Source: Thamnaconus septentrionalis (Eukaryota; Chordata; Actinopteri; Tetraodontiformes; Monacanthidae). From it: 64,000 nucleotides of DNA. Positions 1-11,610 of the stretch are shown here, piece after piece. The position numbers and the translations under genes were made by a program. The stretch spans positions 6,966,466 through 7,030,465 of the forward strand of contig CM020514.1 of assembly GCA_009823395.1 (NCBI GenBank), given 5' to 3'. Below the pieces are notes generated by a model, which saw only the letters and a list, made by a program, of their open reading frames with translations, searched no databases and was not told the DNA's origin. Position 1 is the first letter of the stretch; each line of letters opens with the position of its first letter.

Positions 1-181
1 CTAATTTATATAAAGCTCGTCGCAATAACTTTGTGATGTGCATCAGTGCATCCGAGGCCAAATTCCACTTATACGAGAACGTCAAATTGGCTCTCTGTCA
101 ATTTTAACGGGACAGGACAACTGAGTGAGTTGTCTGAGTATGTATACATATGTATATATATATTAATTTGTTAACATTATT

Positions 182-254
<73 letters not shown>

Positions 255-880
255 TCTTTATTAAATTCGAGACTCGTCATAAATTACTATACCACACTAT
301 ACAATATTATGTTTGGTTGTCTTTCTCCCGCTTATCTCAAACAGAAAAAATAACAATTTATTTATATATTTATACCGATATATTGTCATTTGCGCATTTA
401 ACAATCCGAAAGACATTAGAGGAAGGAGGGGAAGAACAGAATAGGAATAATGGCGCAGATCACTCAATGGAGCTTCTCTCCATTTTTTTTTCCTCAGGCG
501 ACGTGCCGCTTTTTAATGCGCAAAATGATCCCTGAAGGATCCATCTGTGAAATAATAACAACTCACGTCAACCCCCCTCCTCCACTCTCCCCTACCTAAA
601 AACAAAACAAAACAAAAACACTGACTTAACTATTTTGGAAACAAGACAGCATGACTTTACTTGTCATATCGATCCCCATCACCTACAAATCAGTGTTTGG
701 CTTTCTCTATATCTGCGCAGTCAGGGGACCCAAAAACCAGCGGAGCGAAAAAACACGCGTGGCTCCCACCGGATATTATTGCTATGTTACCCCCCCCCCC
801 CCCCTCCTCCTCAGAAGGCAGGTAACCGTGCACTCCAAAACAATAAAACAACAACGTGCACGGCTAAAGAGCCTTTGCGC
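1..880. other. upstream intergenic DNA, no gene seen
   Basis: This stretch is AT-rich, with the TAA microsatellite, A-rich and T-rich runs and a 15-base C run at 790-804. Its open frames are short and of low complexity. I see no exon, RNA gene or identifiable transposon here. It probably is distal upstream sequence of the gene whose first exon lies near 1.2-1.36 kb. Confidence 0.6.
182..254. repeat. (TAA)n trinucleotide microsatellite
   Basis: About 24 almost perfect TAA units lie in AT-rich DNA roughly 900 bases before the candidate first exon. The poly-isoleucine reading across it is an artefact of the repeat. Confidence 0.97.
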
Positions 881-963
881 GCTCGCTGTCAAAACACATG
901 GCCGTGCGTATTTGGGCGTGCGCGCCCTCTCGGGAGCGCTTCCACCCACCATACTGCGCGTCC

Positions 964-1032
<69 letters not shown>

Positions 1033-1250
1033 CTTCTCCCTCTCCTCTCCGCCCACCCCCTGCACACGCGCAGACACGCACGCGCGCGCATCCGACCCAC
1101 CCACCCACCCGCCCGTCCTGCCTGCCGGTCCCTCCTCTTCGCCCCGTGGTATCGTCCACCGCCGCTCTGAAGGAGAGAGAGCGCAGTTCTCGCTCGCGCC
1201 TCGCCGGGAGAGTGACGCACACTTGCGGCCGAGGACGCAGCACTGGATCC
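880..1250 (+). promoter_or_regulatory. CpG-rich promoter-like region of the main gene
   Basis: GC content and CpG density rise sharply against the AT-rich flanks, with many CG steps in 880-960, 1060-1110 and 1130-1250. No good TATA box lies at a sensible distance, which fits a CpG-type promoter with dispersed start sites. The block is interrupted by (AC)32 at 967-1030. A start around 1150-1230 is inferred from the switch to CpG-rich DNA and from the downstream donor at 1360; no initiator was fixed. The region could instead be only an internal GC-rich patch if transcription starts elsewhere. Confidence 0.5.
967..1030. repeat. (AC)32 dinucleotide microsatellite
   Basis: A pure run of 32 AC units sits inside the CpG-rich promoter-like block, about 330 bases before the exon 1 donor. 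It has a complementary partner, (TG)34, just beyond exon 1. Confidence 0.98.
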
Positions 1251-1359
1251 AGTCTCTGCGCCGTCTTTTTCTTTTTTCTTTTTTAATTCTTCTCCTCGCC
1301 TTTGATTTATCCCGTGAGCTGGCGTTCTTGGAGTGCAAGGATACAAACCGCGCTACAAG
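1160..1359 (+). other. sema5a: candidate untranslated exon 1 of the sema5a-like gene
   Basis: The right edge is a consensus 5' splice site, CAAG/GTAAGA, with the intron starting at 1360. The left edge is not defined and is placed where the CpG-rich block ends its microsatellite part. No ATG occurs between about 1160 and 1359, as expected for a leader exon, and none occurs in the leader part of exon 2, so the ATG at 63227 would be the first in a spliced message. The link to exon 2 is inferred from matching strand, splice quality and absence of any other gene; it has not been shown. A non-coding first exon with a very long first intron is common for axon-guidance genes. Confidence 0.5.
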
Positions 1360-1375
1360 GTAAGACAATCATCAC

Positions 1376-1406
1376 TTTTTTTTCTTTCTTTCTTTCTTTT
1401 TTTTTT
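1376..1406. repeat. (TTTC)n / T-rich microsatellite
   Basis: A short run of TTTC units and T tracts starts about 15 bases after the exon 1 donor. Confidence 0.85.
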
Positions 1407-1959
1407 GCTCCTTTTGGGCTCATTGCGCAAAGAGGCTGCTTTGCAGAGCACTTTGTTTGAGGTGTGTTTGGTCGCCACTTCCCAGCCTGCAGCCACCCCT
1501 GCTTTTAGGTGCACCGCATGTAACTCGACTTTGACAGGCTGGCTGCGCAACGGTCAGCATAATTGGCCATAAGTGGGGGGGAAAAAAAAAAAAAAAAAAA
1601 AAGGTTTTCCTCCACCACCAGGACTCCTCTGGATACTCGCACCACTTATAATCAGCCGCGCATCGCTTTGCCCATTTATTCCTTTACGCCTTTGCCTGTT
1701 AATCCTTTTACACGGCAGTGTTTATTCCCTCATCCACCGGCGCTTTCCTGCACATTTGCCTACTTTCCAGACTGTTTCGGTCCTGGCTGACCATCTTGAC
1801 CGTTTTGGAAGCGCGTGTTGTTCGGGGCAGAGAAGCAGCTTTTCTTTTATGTCACGCCAGTTTTACTTTCCGCTCACGTTTCATCCCGGGATCAGAGCAG
1901 CGTTTGTGGGCTGCAGGAGCTGCCAGTGCCCGCCACACTAGCACAGTCCAAAAAAAACT

Positions 1960-1964
<5 letters not shown>

Positions 1965-2032
<68 letters not shown>
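1965..2032. repeat. (TG)34 dinucleotide microsatellite
   Basis: A pure run of 34 TG units lies in the first 700 bases of intron 1. It is the reverse complement in kind of the (AC)32 run at 967-1030, so the two form a loose inverted pair around exon 1. Confidence 0.98.
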
Positions 2033-2035
<3 letters not shown>

Positions 2036-5000
2036 CACGCAGCCTTTTGTGGCTTCCGAACCGGGCTGGTGCGTGAACTTGAGGGATCGATCCCCCCTCC
2101 ACCGGTGCAAACTTTATCGATAAGATCTTGGGGTAGATCGTGCGATTGGCTCTCTGTTTTTTTCTTTCTTTTTTTCTACCCACCACAATCCGCCTGTATT
2201 TCAAGGCTCAAAGTGACTAATTCAGACCATAAACATGTGGCCAGCACGCTGCTCGAGCTTGCCGATTTTATGCAGCGTTTATATGGCGTGTACTCTGACT
2301 TGTGCGAGGCCCCAAACAATGACCTCATTGCTTAGCGGAGCTAATTAACAAATTGGCTTTTACGCGCGGGACGTGAGGCGTGCGCGTACGGAGCGCCTCT
2401 CAAACTCGTGTTCTTCTACGACAAAGTCGCGGTAAAAGCCCACAAAACATGGCCTTAGATTTCATCAGGCTTATCGCGATGAGCTTGTCACTTCGATATG
2501 AGGGCACGCGGAGACACTTCAAACCATGTTGGAATCGTCATTTAAACCACGACGAAGCGTCCCGAGCGCGTTCTCTCGCGACATTAGCACGCGGCAGAAG
2601 TGCATGTCGCTCTCGTGTAAGGTGCCTTTTAATTGTTGTGTCAGTGCATTGTTGGTGCCGTTGGCCCCCGCTGAACCGTGTTGCTTCGGGGGCGACAGAG
2701 GGCAGTGTTGAGCAGCAGCAGGCAGCAGTGGAAGCGCGTCGGCAGGTGCACTTTGCTGCATCCATCCAACAAGTGTGCAAAGGTGCAGCACTCTGTCCGA
2801 GGCGGCGCAAACAAAGCCACTTCTAATGGATCGCCGCAGCCTTTCCCTCCTCCTCCTCCTCCTCCACCTCCTCCTCCACACGATCCATCTCCGCAGGTGT
2901 TTTCATGTCAAGCACCTTATTTTAAACAAACCCTGCAATGCATTTCCTCTGGTTTTCAAAGGTCTTGCATTTCCCAACCCCTCCTCCCCTCCCGCGGATG
3001 AAATATCACTTCCGCTTGGCGAAACGAATGAAACAACTTTGTTAATTTGTCAAAAAAAAAAAAAAAAAATCTTTATTCCGGGTAAACACCGCGCCACCTG
3101 GGTGCTTTTAGAGGCTTTTTAACGGCGCACTCCCTCCTCAGCTGTAATTTGGCCGCGCGTCTGCGCTCCCAGCCTCTTTAGCGGCTGCACCGCTGAAGGA
3201 CACTGTATTATTCATTAACGCGCTAATGGCTCTCGAATGCAACCGAGCTCAGGCTGAGTTATGCGAGACGCGGCGGGCTGCTGGTCAGGGCTGTGAGCCT
3301 GTTTACAGGGTTGGGTTGAGTTTATCTCCAGTGCATTTGTTTCTGTCGCACGAGCCGAGATAAAAACAGATCTCGAACAGATCAGAAAGCAGTAACTTCT
3401 GCGAGGTTGGCTCCGTTTTCAAACTCTCCCATGATTCTCTCATGATTTCACACCCTCTTATTCAGACAGAGAATTGGAGTCGTCCCATTCAAATCTGGAC
3501 AGTTCGCTCTCTGCCCCCCCCCCGAGTTTGGGAACTTAAAAAGCGAGGAGTCGGCCCCACTTTTTTTTTTTTTTGTCGTGTTATTGTTGTTTCGTCAACA
3601 CGTGTGAAAGCCCCGCGCTTTGATTGATATTCATGTATTCCCCGCAAGTTTTGTCCTCACCCACACGCTTGTCTTATGGATGATTAACACTTTTGTCGCG
3701 CCGAGGGCCCGTCCAGTGTCCCGGCTCGCTCCATTCAAATGGAAAACAGCTTTTCATCTCTGATGAACTTATGAGGGCTCTTGACAGACCCGGGGGGGGC
3801 AGACCTGCGGGGCAAAAAAAGAAATTGAAAATAAAACACAAATTGGACACACGCACGCACACCAATGACCATTACGTCTCCCTTCACGCCAGCTCCTTTA
3901 CTTCCCCTCCCCAGTTTGGCTTCGTCGTCCGCGTGGGAAAGTCTGAGCGAGGTCTCATCGTCTGGGTGTGATGTATGCCGACGTGAATGATTCATTTTTT
4001 GGTCAACAAACATGTCGTGTGGCAGCTCAGCAAATCAGCAAAGTCTGATTGATGCATATTTGAAGAGCGCCGCCGCCACCGCCGCTTGTTTGTGCGGTCG
4101 GGCATTACTCGAAAGAGGGCAAACGGATATAAAAGTTTAATGCCCCGGAGGAGCCGGTGGCGGCCTCCTTTTTCCGTTTGACCTTCGCTTATGAAGAGAG
4201 AAGAAGAAAAAGACGCCTGACCTCCGGCGAGTGTGTGTGCAAGCAGAGAGGTGTCTGTCTGAGGGGAGGACGCACGAGGGCAGATGACAGATAGGATTGG
4301 TCCGAGGCAGCGGACTTTCATATTTCTTCCGGTCTATCAAGGTAGAAAATGGATTTTTGGCGAGGGGGAGACCACCGTGTCAATACGGCTTTAACAAACG
4401 GGAGGCGGCGGCAACCCGAGCGTCCGCGCGGTAGAAGGTGAAGGGAACTCTTTTGTGGTCCAATTTAAAAAAAAAAATAAATAAATAAAAGAAAGAAAGA
4501 AATGTTTCGACCGCCTTTTTCACCGTGTATCTGGTGACCATCTAGACCTTCCTGGTGATTTAAATGGTTTTTCAACTGGTGGGGAGAGTGTCGGCACCAA
4601 TTGTGTTTTGGAGACGGGGTGAGAACAGTTTGTCTTCTTAACGAGCGGCAGCACGGCAGTCTTTTGAGAAGTCACTTCTTTGATAAATCTAATAGTTTTC
4701 CAGTAGGCACAGCGTGTGTCTGCCAAAAAACCTCTGGAATCACGAGGGAGTTTTGAACAGCGGTGTTTACTGTTGTCGCTTCACATTTCTGCTTTATGGG
4801 TCCGGCTCTTTTATTAAATTGTCGTCTGTTTTGATCAAATTCATGAGGGCTCCCAGAAAAGAATGTGTAGCTGTGAACATACTCAGGCTGTTTTTGTTTG
4901 TGTCTTGCGACGTCTAATTGTTAAAATGACCCGATGACTTCCTCTGAGGGTTTTTTACTCTTTTTGGAAAGCTAAAAGCTATTTCTTGAGGAGTCGCCAC

Positions 5001-7371
5001 AGACACAAGGCTCGGCAGACAAAGGAAAAAGGGCGTGGCTTCACCTGTATTTCACGGCTGTACGTGACCAATCACCTGTTCCCTCAAAATCAGGGGCAGG
5101 TTGCTTCCAGGTGATGAGATGTTGGAACCAGCCCTGAAGGAAACATGCAGAACCATTGTCCTCTCTCCAGTCTGGGTGGCTCACGTTCGTCTTTCCGCTA
5201 ACCAGAGTGTGACAAGTCGCTCCGTTGTGATGTTTCTGCTGCTTAACTTTGTTGTCTGGGGGATTTTTCTGCCCGTTTTAAACAAACTCTGCTGCGTGAG
5301 CAAAAGCAGTTTATTTACGCACTGCCCGCCTCTTATGAACGCTGCCGTGACAAAGAGGCATTTCCACACTTTGTATCTCGTGGGCCGGGATGCGAGACAG
5401 TGAGCCGGCGAGCGAGCGGCCGAGACGAGCTCCTCCCATCCCGCCTTGATGTTTTATTTTTATTTCTTTATTTTTTTCCCGCGCACTCGTTGAACCTGGT
5501 TGTGGCGCGAGAGCGATGCGGGAGCGATTGTGGCCCCTCTTCAAAGTGACCGTCTTGAGCGGGATTCACATGGTAATCAGGTCCAGGTTGAGAGAGAAGC
5601 GTTGAGCGTTCTGCATTCAAAGAGAGTGAGAGGCATCCAGTGTGTTGGCTGTACTCTGCACGCCACTCCGCTCATGTTGATAAGATAGCGGTCTGGTTTT
5701 ATTGGGTTAATCTCTCCGATGCTTTGTTGACTCTAGTCACGTGTTTAAAAGGTGCCAAGAGGGGGCGGAGTCAGTCACCTGGCCTGGGGGGGCGTGCTCA
5801 CCCACACGGGAGAGGAAACGCCTCCCTTTGTGACATCTGTTTGAGCAGACACTTTGTGAAGGATGGGCTCCGGGCCGCTTCTTGGCAGCGCGCTGATGGG
5901 ATGGAGGCGCAGACCCTTGTGGGAAAACATTGGCACAGTGAGACTCGCATAAGATGAGACCTTTTAAGTGGCCTCATGGGACTCTTCCTTCAGGTGCTTT
6001 CTGTACGTTCAGACAAATGTGAATGAGCAGCAGTGGCTTTCCCCTGGCATGGGAGGGCTGACCTGAAAGCTGCTGTTCAGAATGCAGAGCCCTGCCGCCC
6101 TGCCGCCCTGTCACCTGAACGTGCGCCACAGCGCTGACTAGAACGCTACCATTTGTCCACCGGCGTGCTCCAACAAAGCCCGATTGTGGCTCCGCATTCG
6201 ATTTCAAATGAAACCTCTCCTCAGCTATTTGTCTGGCCAGTGAAGAGACAATTTGTTTTTCTGTATTGTTACACTGTATTGTTAGCATCCTGTGGGTTGA
6301 ATGTTCTGTGGCCAGTATTACCGCAGACTGCAACCCAACCTTAAATTCACAAAAAAGTCACTTTCCCTCACCCCGAAATAAATCCCGGCATCGACTTTCA
6401 ACTCTTTTCGCTCGATGAAAGCGACAAGCAGGCAGTCTGAGCCGTCAGCAGGGGAGGCCTGGCAGCCTGAGCGCCGCGCCGCAGTTTGAGCCGGTGGGTG
6501 GGAAATGAATGAATAATTTCCAACGTGTCTGTCTGGGTCGCCGTCGTCTCCGCCGGATCTCATTGTTTTCCCGGAGCGCCGAGTGCACTCACTCGGCGTA
6601 GCCTTCGCCCGCCGTGTCTGTCTGCGCGTAACCCGCCGCCGCAGCCTCCTCCCTCTACCCCTCCCCCCGCCGCAGCCGCCGTCTGTGTGAAATCGGATAC
6701 GGAGGCCCTGCTAATTAATGCTCGATGCAGCCCAACAGACTCAATTTGTCTCTGGAACGTTATCATCATTGTTTGCCCTCCCTTTTTTTCCTCCCGTGTG
6801 TTATGAACGTAGCACCGCGACAATGTCTGCAATATTTTTTTTCCAGTTTTTTTTTTTTTTTAAGGCTGTTCAGTGAAGCTTTTCAATATTGAAATGCTGT
6901 TGTTATGATTTGATCTTGTTTTTTTTTTTTTTTTTGGGGAGACTTAAATCATCCAAGTGAGAAACAAATGCCGGATCCAGTTTTGTACAGGATTTTTTTT
7001 AGCCTTTTTATAAAATTTCGTGGGTGATTGGAGCCGCAGTTGAACCAGAGTGAGGGAGGTTCCCTCGCAGCTCCGCAACCATTCAGTCTTTTCACACATT
7101 CCCATTGTTATCCCTCTTTGTATAAGACGAGGAGCGAGCGAGCGAGCAAGCATGCGCTCATACGCGCGTGTGCGCATGCGTGCATGTCTGAGCAATTTGA
7201 TTTTTTTTCCCCTCTTTGTGTGCGTGTGAAGCGGACGTGAAGGCATGTGCCTTTTCTCTCCCGTCCCTCCTCTGTGCAGCCCCGGCAAGGCCTGAGCAGG
7301 GTGGGAATAAAAAGGGGGCAGGATAGGAGGAAAGAAAGCACCCCCCCCCCACACACCAACTCGCCTCCCAT

Positions 7372-7372
<1 letters not shown>
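2033..7372. other. intron 1 segment, mostly unique sequence
   Basis: I see no exon, RNA gene or identifiable transposon. The segment mixes GC-rich stretches (3.1-3.3, 4.05-4.2, 5.4-5.55 and 6.5-6.7 kb) with T-rich runs. A good TATA-type match (TATAAAAG, 4128-4135) has no supported transcript. Open frames up to about 150 codons lack recognisable domains. Confidence 0.5.
2692..2707 (+). promoter_or_regulatory. CTCF-like motif
   Basis: GCGACAGAGGGCAGTG keeps the AGAGGGCAG core of the vertebrate CTCF motif and agrees less well 5' of it. It lies 1.3 kb into intron 1. Motif match only; occupancy is unknown. Confidence 0.25.

Positions 7373-7423
<51 letters not shown>
7373..7423. repeat. (AC)n microsatellite
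   Basis: About 25 CA/AC units, preceded by a C run at 7341-7350. It lies between two complementary GAGC/GCTC tetranucleotide runs at 7132-7148 and 7615-7634. Confidence 0.97.
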
Positions 7424-7425
<2 letters not shown>

Positions 7426-7795
7426 TTGATTTGGCCATTGTGGGGGGCGGGGGAGGAACACTATTCCCATTGATGCTCCGGACGCATGGCTAAAACCCCC
7501 AGAAGCTTTAGGAAGGGAGCTTATTCACAGCTTGATGTGACCCGCAGGACTGGGCTGGAAGATGGGTGCTGAGCCCATTGTGGGCCTCGGTGGGAACATT
7601 GTCCCGGGTGCGCTGCTCGCTCGCTCGCTCGCTGGGTCTCCGAGCTGGAAGGGGCTCCCCGGTTGTCTGTATTTTTCTTGCCTTTTTACACGGTGGGGGA
7701 CTCAAGCGTCAGAGGTCGTACGGCAAGAAACAACTCAGGAGGAGGCAGAAGAATAATGGCAGATCAGTATTGGAGATTTGACGTCATCGGCGCCT

Positions 7796-7871
7796 AATGA
7801 CATTCCAGTGTTCTTTTATCACAGACATATATTTTAGGTTTTGTGTGATAAAAGAATACTGGAATATCATT
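7796..7871 (+). ncRNA. near-perfect hairpin, pre-miRNA-like or tiny MITE
   Basis: Two 29-base arms (7796-7824 and 7843-7871) are reverse complements apart from one C-A mismatch, one position that becomes a G-U pair in plus-strand RNA, and the loop-side end. The loop is about 18 bases, AT-rich. The arm cores read TTCTTTTATCACA and TGTGATAAAAGAA. Size and shape (about 76 bases, single stem, small loop) fit a pre-miRNA, and the predicted transcript would be on the host strand inside intron 1. I do not recognise either arm as a known miRNA. A very short palindromic transposon remnant is the main alternative. A partial match to one arm (GATAAAAGAATAC) recurs near 12996, which slightly favours the repeat explanation. 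Confidence 0.35.
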
Positions 7872-10564
7872 TGAAACTGGAAGCCATAATGAACTTTGTT
7901 CGACATCGGTGCCTATTTTTGCCATATTGTGTGTTTGTGTACCTGTGCTGCCTCCCTCCCCAACGCTTATTGTCGGTTCCATTTACTTTCCGGTGTGAGA
8001 TGTGGATATCCAACCGTTTTAACTGATGAAAATGACCAGATTTCGACCATGAAGTTGGAGGAAACTCTCATCTTCTCTCAATTTAGTCGCTCAATTTGCT
8101 ACGATTTTTGATGGGATGTTATGCTGAGAGGTGGAGGGAACAGAAATGTGCTGTGAGAAGACTTGCATATTGCTTTCCTATGACAAAGTAGCACAGAAGA
8201 CATCGGAATACAAAAAAAACCCAAAAAAGTCATACTTGCGATGGAAAAGAGGGAAAACGTGAACTTGGGACTTTCAAACAAACTTTCCCTCCCCTTCATT
8301 GTGTTCACACAATTGATGACATTCTCGAGATTACGTTTCACATGGGGAATACAATTTGCACCAGTCCACTCTGGCTGAAGTGTCTTCATCGTGCTGGCGG
8401 TTCCCCTTAAGGCTTTCTGGCTCTCAGGTATTTTACTTTTAAAAGAACCTTTGTGTCTGTCTTTAAAAAGGACCCCCCACCCCCAACACCACCACCACCG
8501 CTCCCGCCACCGCCTAATGGAATAAGGCTCATTTTGGCTGCGCTCTACCCTTTAAAATGGTTGTATCTCTTCTAAATGGAGTCACAGGGTGAACGCAGCG
8601 CTCCCCTTTTCGAAGCCGGCGCTCGGCAAAGTAATAGGTTTTTGCGGTAATCCTCTCAAACAAGGCCTGGATTATGACATATCGCAGCTTTACGGAGGAA
8701 CACGTTGACCGGCTGATGGGAACGAGCGAGCGTTTCGGCAGTCGGTTTGTCGCGATTCTCCGCGTCATCGCTTGCTGGAGTCGCTTCCGTTAGTCTCAGC
8801 TAGTATTTCTGGCTGATTGCCGTCATCTGTTGGATGAGCGAGCAACGTTCGTACATCTGCACTGGTCAACAGCCTGTTTGCATATTCATACGCGTTTTCT
8901 TTTCCTTTATATTCGCACTTACGTCCTCGGAATCAGTAGCAGGTGATTGCAGGCAGCTGGTCTCCGGCAACCACGGCCCGGCCGCGTGTAATTGGACGGT
9001 AATATGCAAGGCTGCCATTTGCAGCAAGCGCCTTGATGAGTCCGCAGCGCTAAACTCAATGAGGGCATTTGTCTCTTCGTCAGATGTTGCGCGTTACTCC
9101 GGCTGCGATCCTTTTGAGCTGAGCTGCGTATGGAGAACTTCCAAAGTCTCTCCGACGAATGACGCTCACCCAGACGGAGCCTGAATTCCCAGTCATATTT
9201 TCTATCCAAATAAACTCTTAGGTTAAAACTAACACTGAAAATGAGTCTCTGCTGTATTTTCTCGTTATAATCTGGTGTTTGTGTATGAAGTTGTGACGAC
9301 TGAATAATTCACGCCGCTCGGCAGATTCCCTCCGTGCAGGTTTAAATCTCACGTGCCAAAGAAAAGAGGGAATTCTAACGGAAGCGTTTGAACTGAGGAG
9401 CGCCCGGCTGTGCTGCGGCTTCACCTGCCAGAGGATCGGGAGAAATTGTTCTACTTTGTCGTTTGACCTTTTCATTTGGCTCTCGCCAGAAGTCTTCTGG
9501 TTCAAAGCCAACGCACACCGACTGGAGTTTTTCTCCACTGGAATGCCTGTGATTCTTGTTCCGCTGGGTTCTTCATTGTGGTGCCGGGGTGTTGGATTTG
9601 TTTTTTCTGTGACGGCCACGTCAGGCCTGCTGGCGAGACGAGTTCAGAACAAAGAAAGTGAGAAAGTGAAGAAAAAAGCTCATCATCAACTTTTCATCCA
9701 GCTCATTTTTGGAACCGGGTACTGAGTGATTAAATCTCCAAAGGCCGCCCTCTAATTTCCATGTTTAGGACCCGTACACATCTTTCCTTAACTTAGTGTG
9801 ACAACACTCTCTCTGCCATTGATTATTTTTTTAGTCAAGTAACCAAAATTGAATCTGAATTTTGCCCTGTTGCAAAAAAAGAAAAATATCTAAGCACATA
9901 GTTCTGTGTCATTTTGACTTAAACACTTTTAGTTTATGAGGTCAAGAAACCCACAGCACTCCCAACTTTTTGGGTAAACAACTTGGATGGGATCATCACC
10001 AGCAAGTTATGACATTAACTTTGTGTGGAGCTTCCAGCAAATTGCCTGCTTCTCCATTAGTGTTTGTCATCTTGGGCTTTGTTGGATTACTTGCGGGTAT
10101 TTCTCAACTTAGAGAGAACAGAAAAAGAACTGTATAAACAAAAACTGATGGTGGAACACTGGATTCTAGCAAGTCGTCTCTTCGTGGGTCACAAAATCTG
10201 ACGTGCATTGCGGGGAATTTCTTCGCTTTCGATTATTTCATGGTTGGTGTGCATTTTGATGCAGGATAGTTTAATTCTAAAGTCAGCCGTACGCCTCTCT
10301 GAAATGACTTGGTTGCCAGATAAGCGTTGAACAGCAACAGAAACGGACGCTTGGAGACGAGGCCTCGGAGTGACAGCACGAAAAACTAATTCTACCCTCT
10401 TAAGTTTCAAACCTTCGGTCGTTCAAAAAAAAAACCAACAAAAAACGAGGGCCTTTTCTTGTGCCCCACTACCTCCACAGCGCCGCCGAGTTTGGTTTGC
10501 ATCGGGCTGTGGTTACTATGACGATGGAAGTGGCTCTCGGCCGGGGCGGTGCGTGCGAGTGTGT

Positions 10565-10640
10565 GTGGGGTGGAGAGGGTGGAGGAAGAGGAGGGGGGCG
10601 GGGGAAGAGGAGGGGGGTGGGGGGAGAGGAGGAGGAGGAG
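10565..10640 (+). repeat. G-rich purine tract, quadruplex/triplex-prone
   Basis: About 75 bases are almost entirely G and A, with several GGGG-GGGGGG runs separated by AGGA or GAAGA. Such tracts can form G-quadruplex or triplex structures on the plus strand. In RNA this would be a purine-rich intronic stretch. Confidence 0.8.
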
Positions 10641-11254
10641 GTCTGTTTCAGGAGCGGGCAGACAGAGAAAGAGAGGAGTGTGACAGTGATTAATGCCCTG
10701 GCAGAAACACAGACGGTGGACCCTCGCTCGTCCCCCCACCCCAACACCCCCCACCTCCCCTCCACCCTCACGTCATCACCATCTGAGTGTTAAGAAGCAC
10801 TTTGCTCCCGCGTGCACGGAGGCCTCACTAGCGCAAGGACGGGGTTGGGGATGGGGGGGGCGGCAGGTTTAATCACAATGGTCTGAATTATTTATTGTAC
10901 AAAAATCTATTTTTTTTTTTTTTTTTTAGCTCCCCCCTCCCCTCCCGACACCACCACCACCCCTTCCCCGACTTGGCGGATGAAAGCTGAAGTAAATTGA
11001 AATGTTGGATTAAGCCGAGGAGGAAATGAGATTCACCTGTGTGTCTCTAAAAATCAATCCTTGCTATCTGGCTGATTAATGGAAAAGCATTTGTCTCACC
11101 TTCGCCCCCCCCTTTCCCCGCCTGCCGCTGACACTTTTTTTTTTTTTTTTTACCCAAGCCGGAGGTGGCCTTGTAAGGTGGTAAGAGTCACAGGTTGCCG
11201 CTGCTGTCGACGTGGTGCAAGACGGGGGGGACACTCAAAGACCAACGTTCAGGT

Positions 11255-11610
11255 TGCGTCCAAGCCCCCAGAGTCCAAGATGGCGGCCCATTCATTTCAA
11301 TGAAGTCGCTCACCCGGCAGCATGTCCCGAAAAAGTTTTTGACTTCCGCATTTATGGCCTAATAGAGCATGCGTAGAGAGTGATGCCACTTTCCATCGTG
11401 CCTCTGTCAGTCACACGGTCTATTTGGCCAATCAGAACGATCCTGGAGAACATCACTTACTGACAAAGACACATCAGAACAAGCTGAGACACATGGGATT
11501 TTTTTTGCTGCAGTACCTCGAGTGGCCACTGGAAAGAAAAAAAAATCGGCCCGCCGCCGTATTGCCAGTCCGGTATCCAGTTCTTATAATACATCCATGG
11601 TTGTGTCTTG
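11255..11610 (+). repeat. degenerate dispersed fish repeat (tentative)
   Basis: The phrases 'ccaagatggcggccca', 'catttcaatgaa' and 'ataatacatccatggtt' recall a dispersed repeat frequent in teleosts. A weak related piece in the opposite sense appears near 51190-51215 (gcgccatcttgagtttccgg). Boundaries are approximate and no family name is given. Confidence 0.35.

Noticed and set aside
635..1363. 242-codon frame and its shadow frames across the promoter region on both strands
   Set aside because: Much of the length is translation of the (AC)32 run and C-rich sequence (Thr-His, Cys-Val or Pro runs). No domain, and all six frames are similarly open because of the repeat.
1718..2335. 205-codon plus-strand frame
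   Set aside because: Its centre is (TG)34 read as Cys-Val, with no domain on either side.
5101..5200. C/D snoRNA-like start (GTGATGA near 5113)
   Set aside because: No D box with matching terminal stem at the usual 60-90 base spacing.
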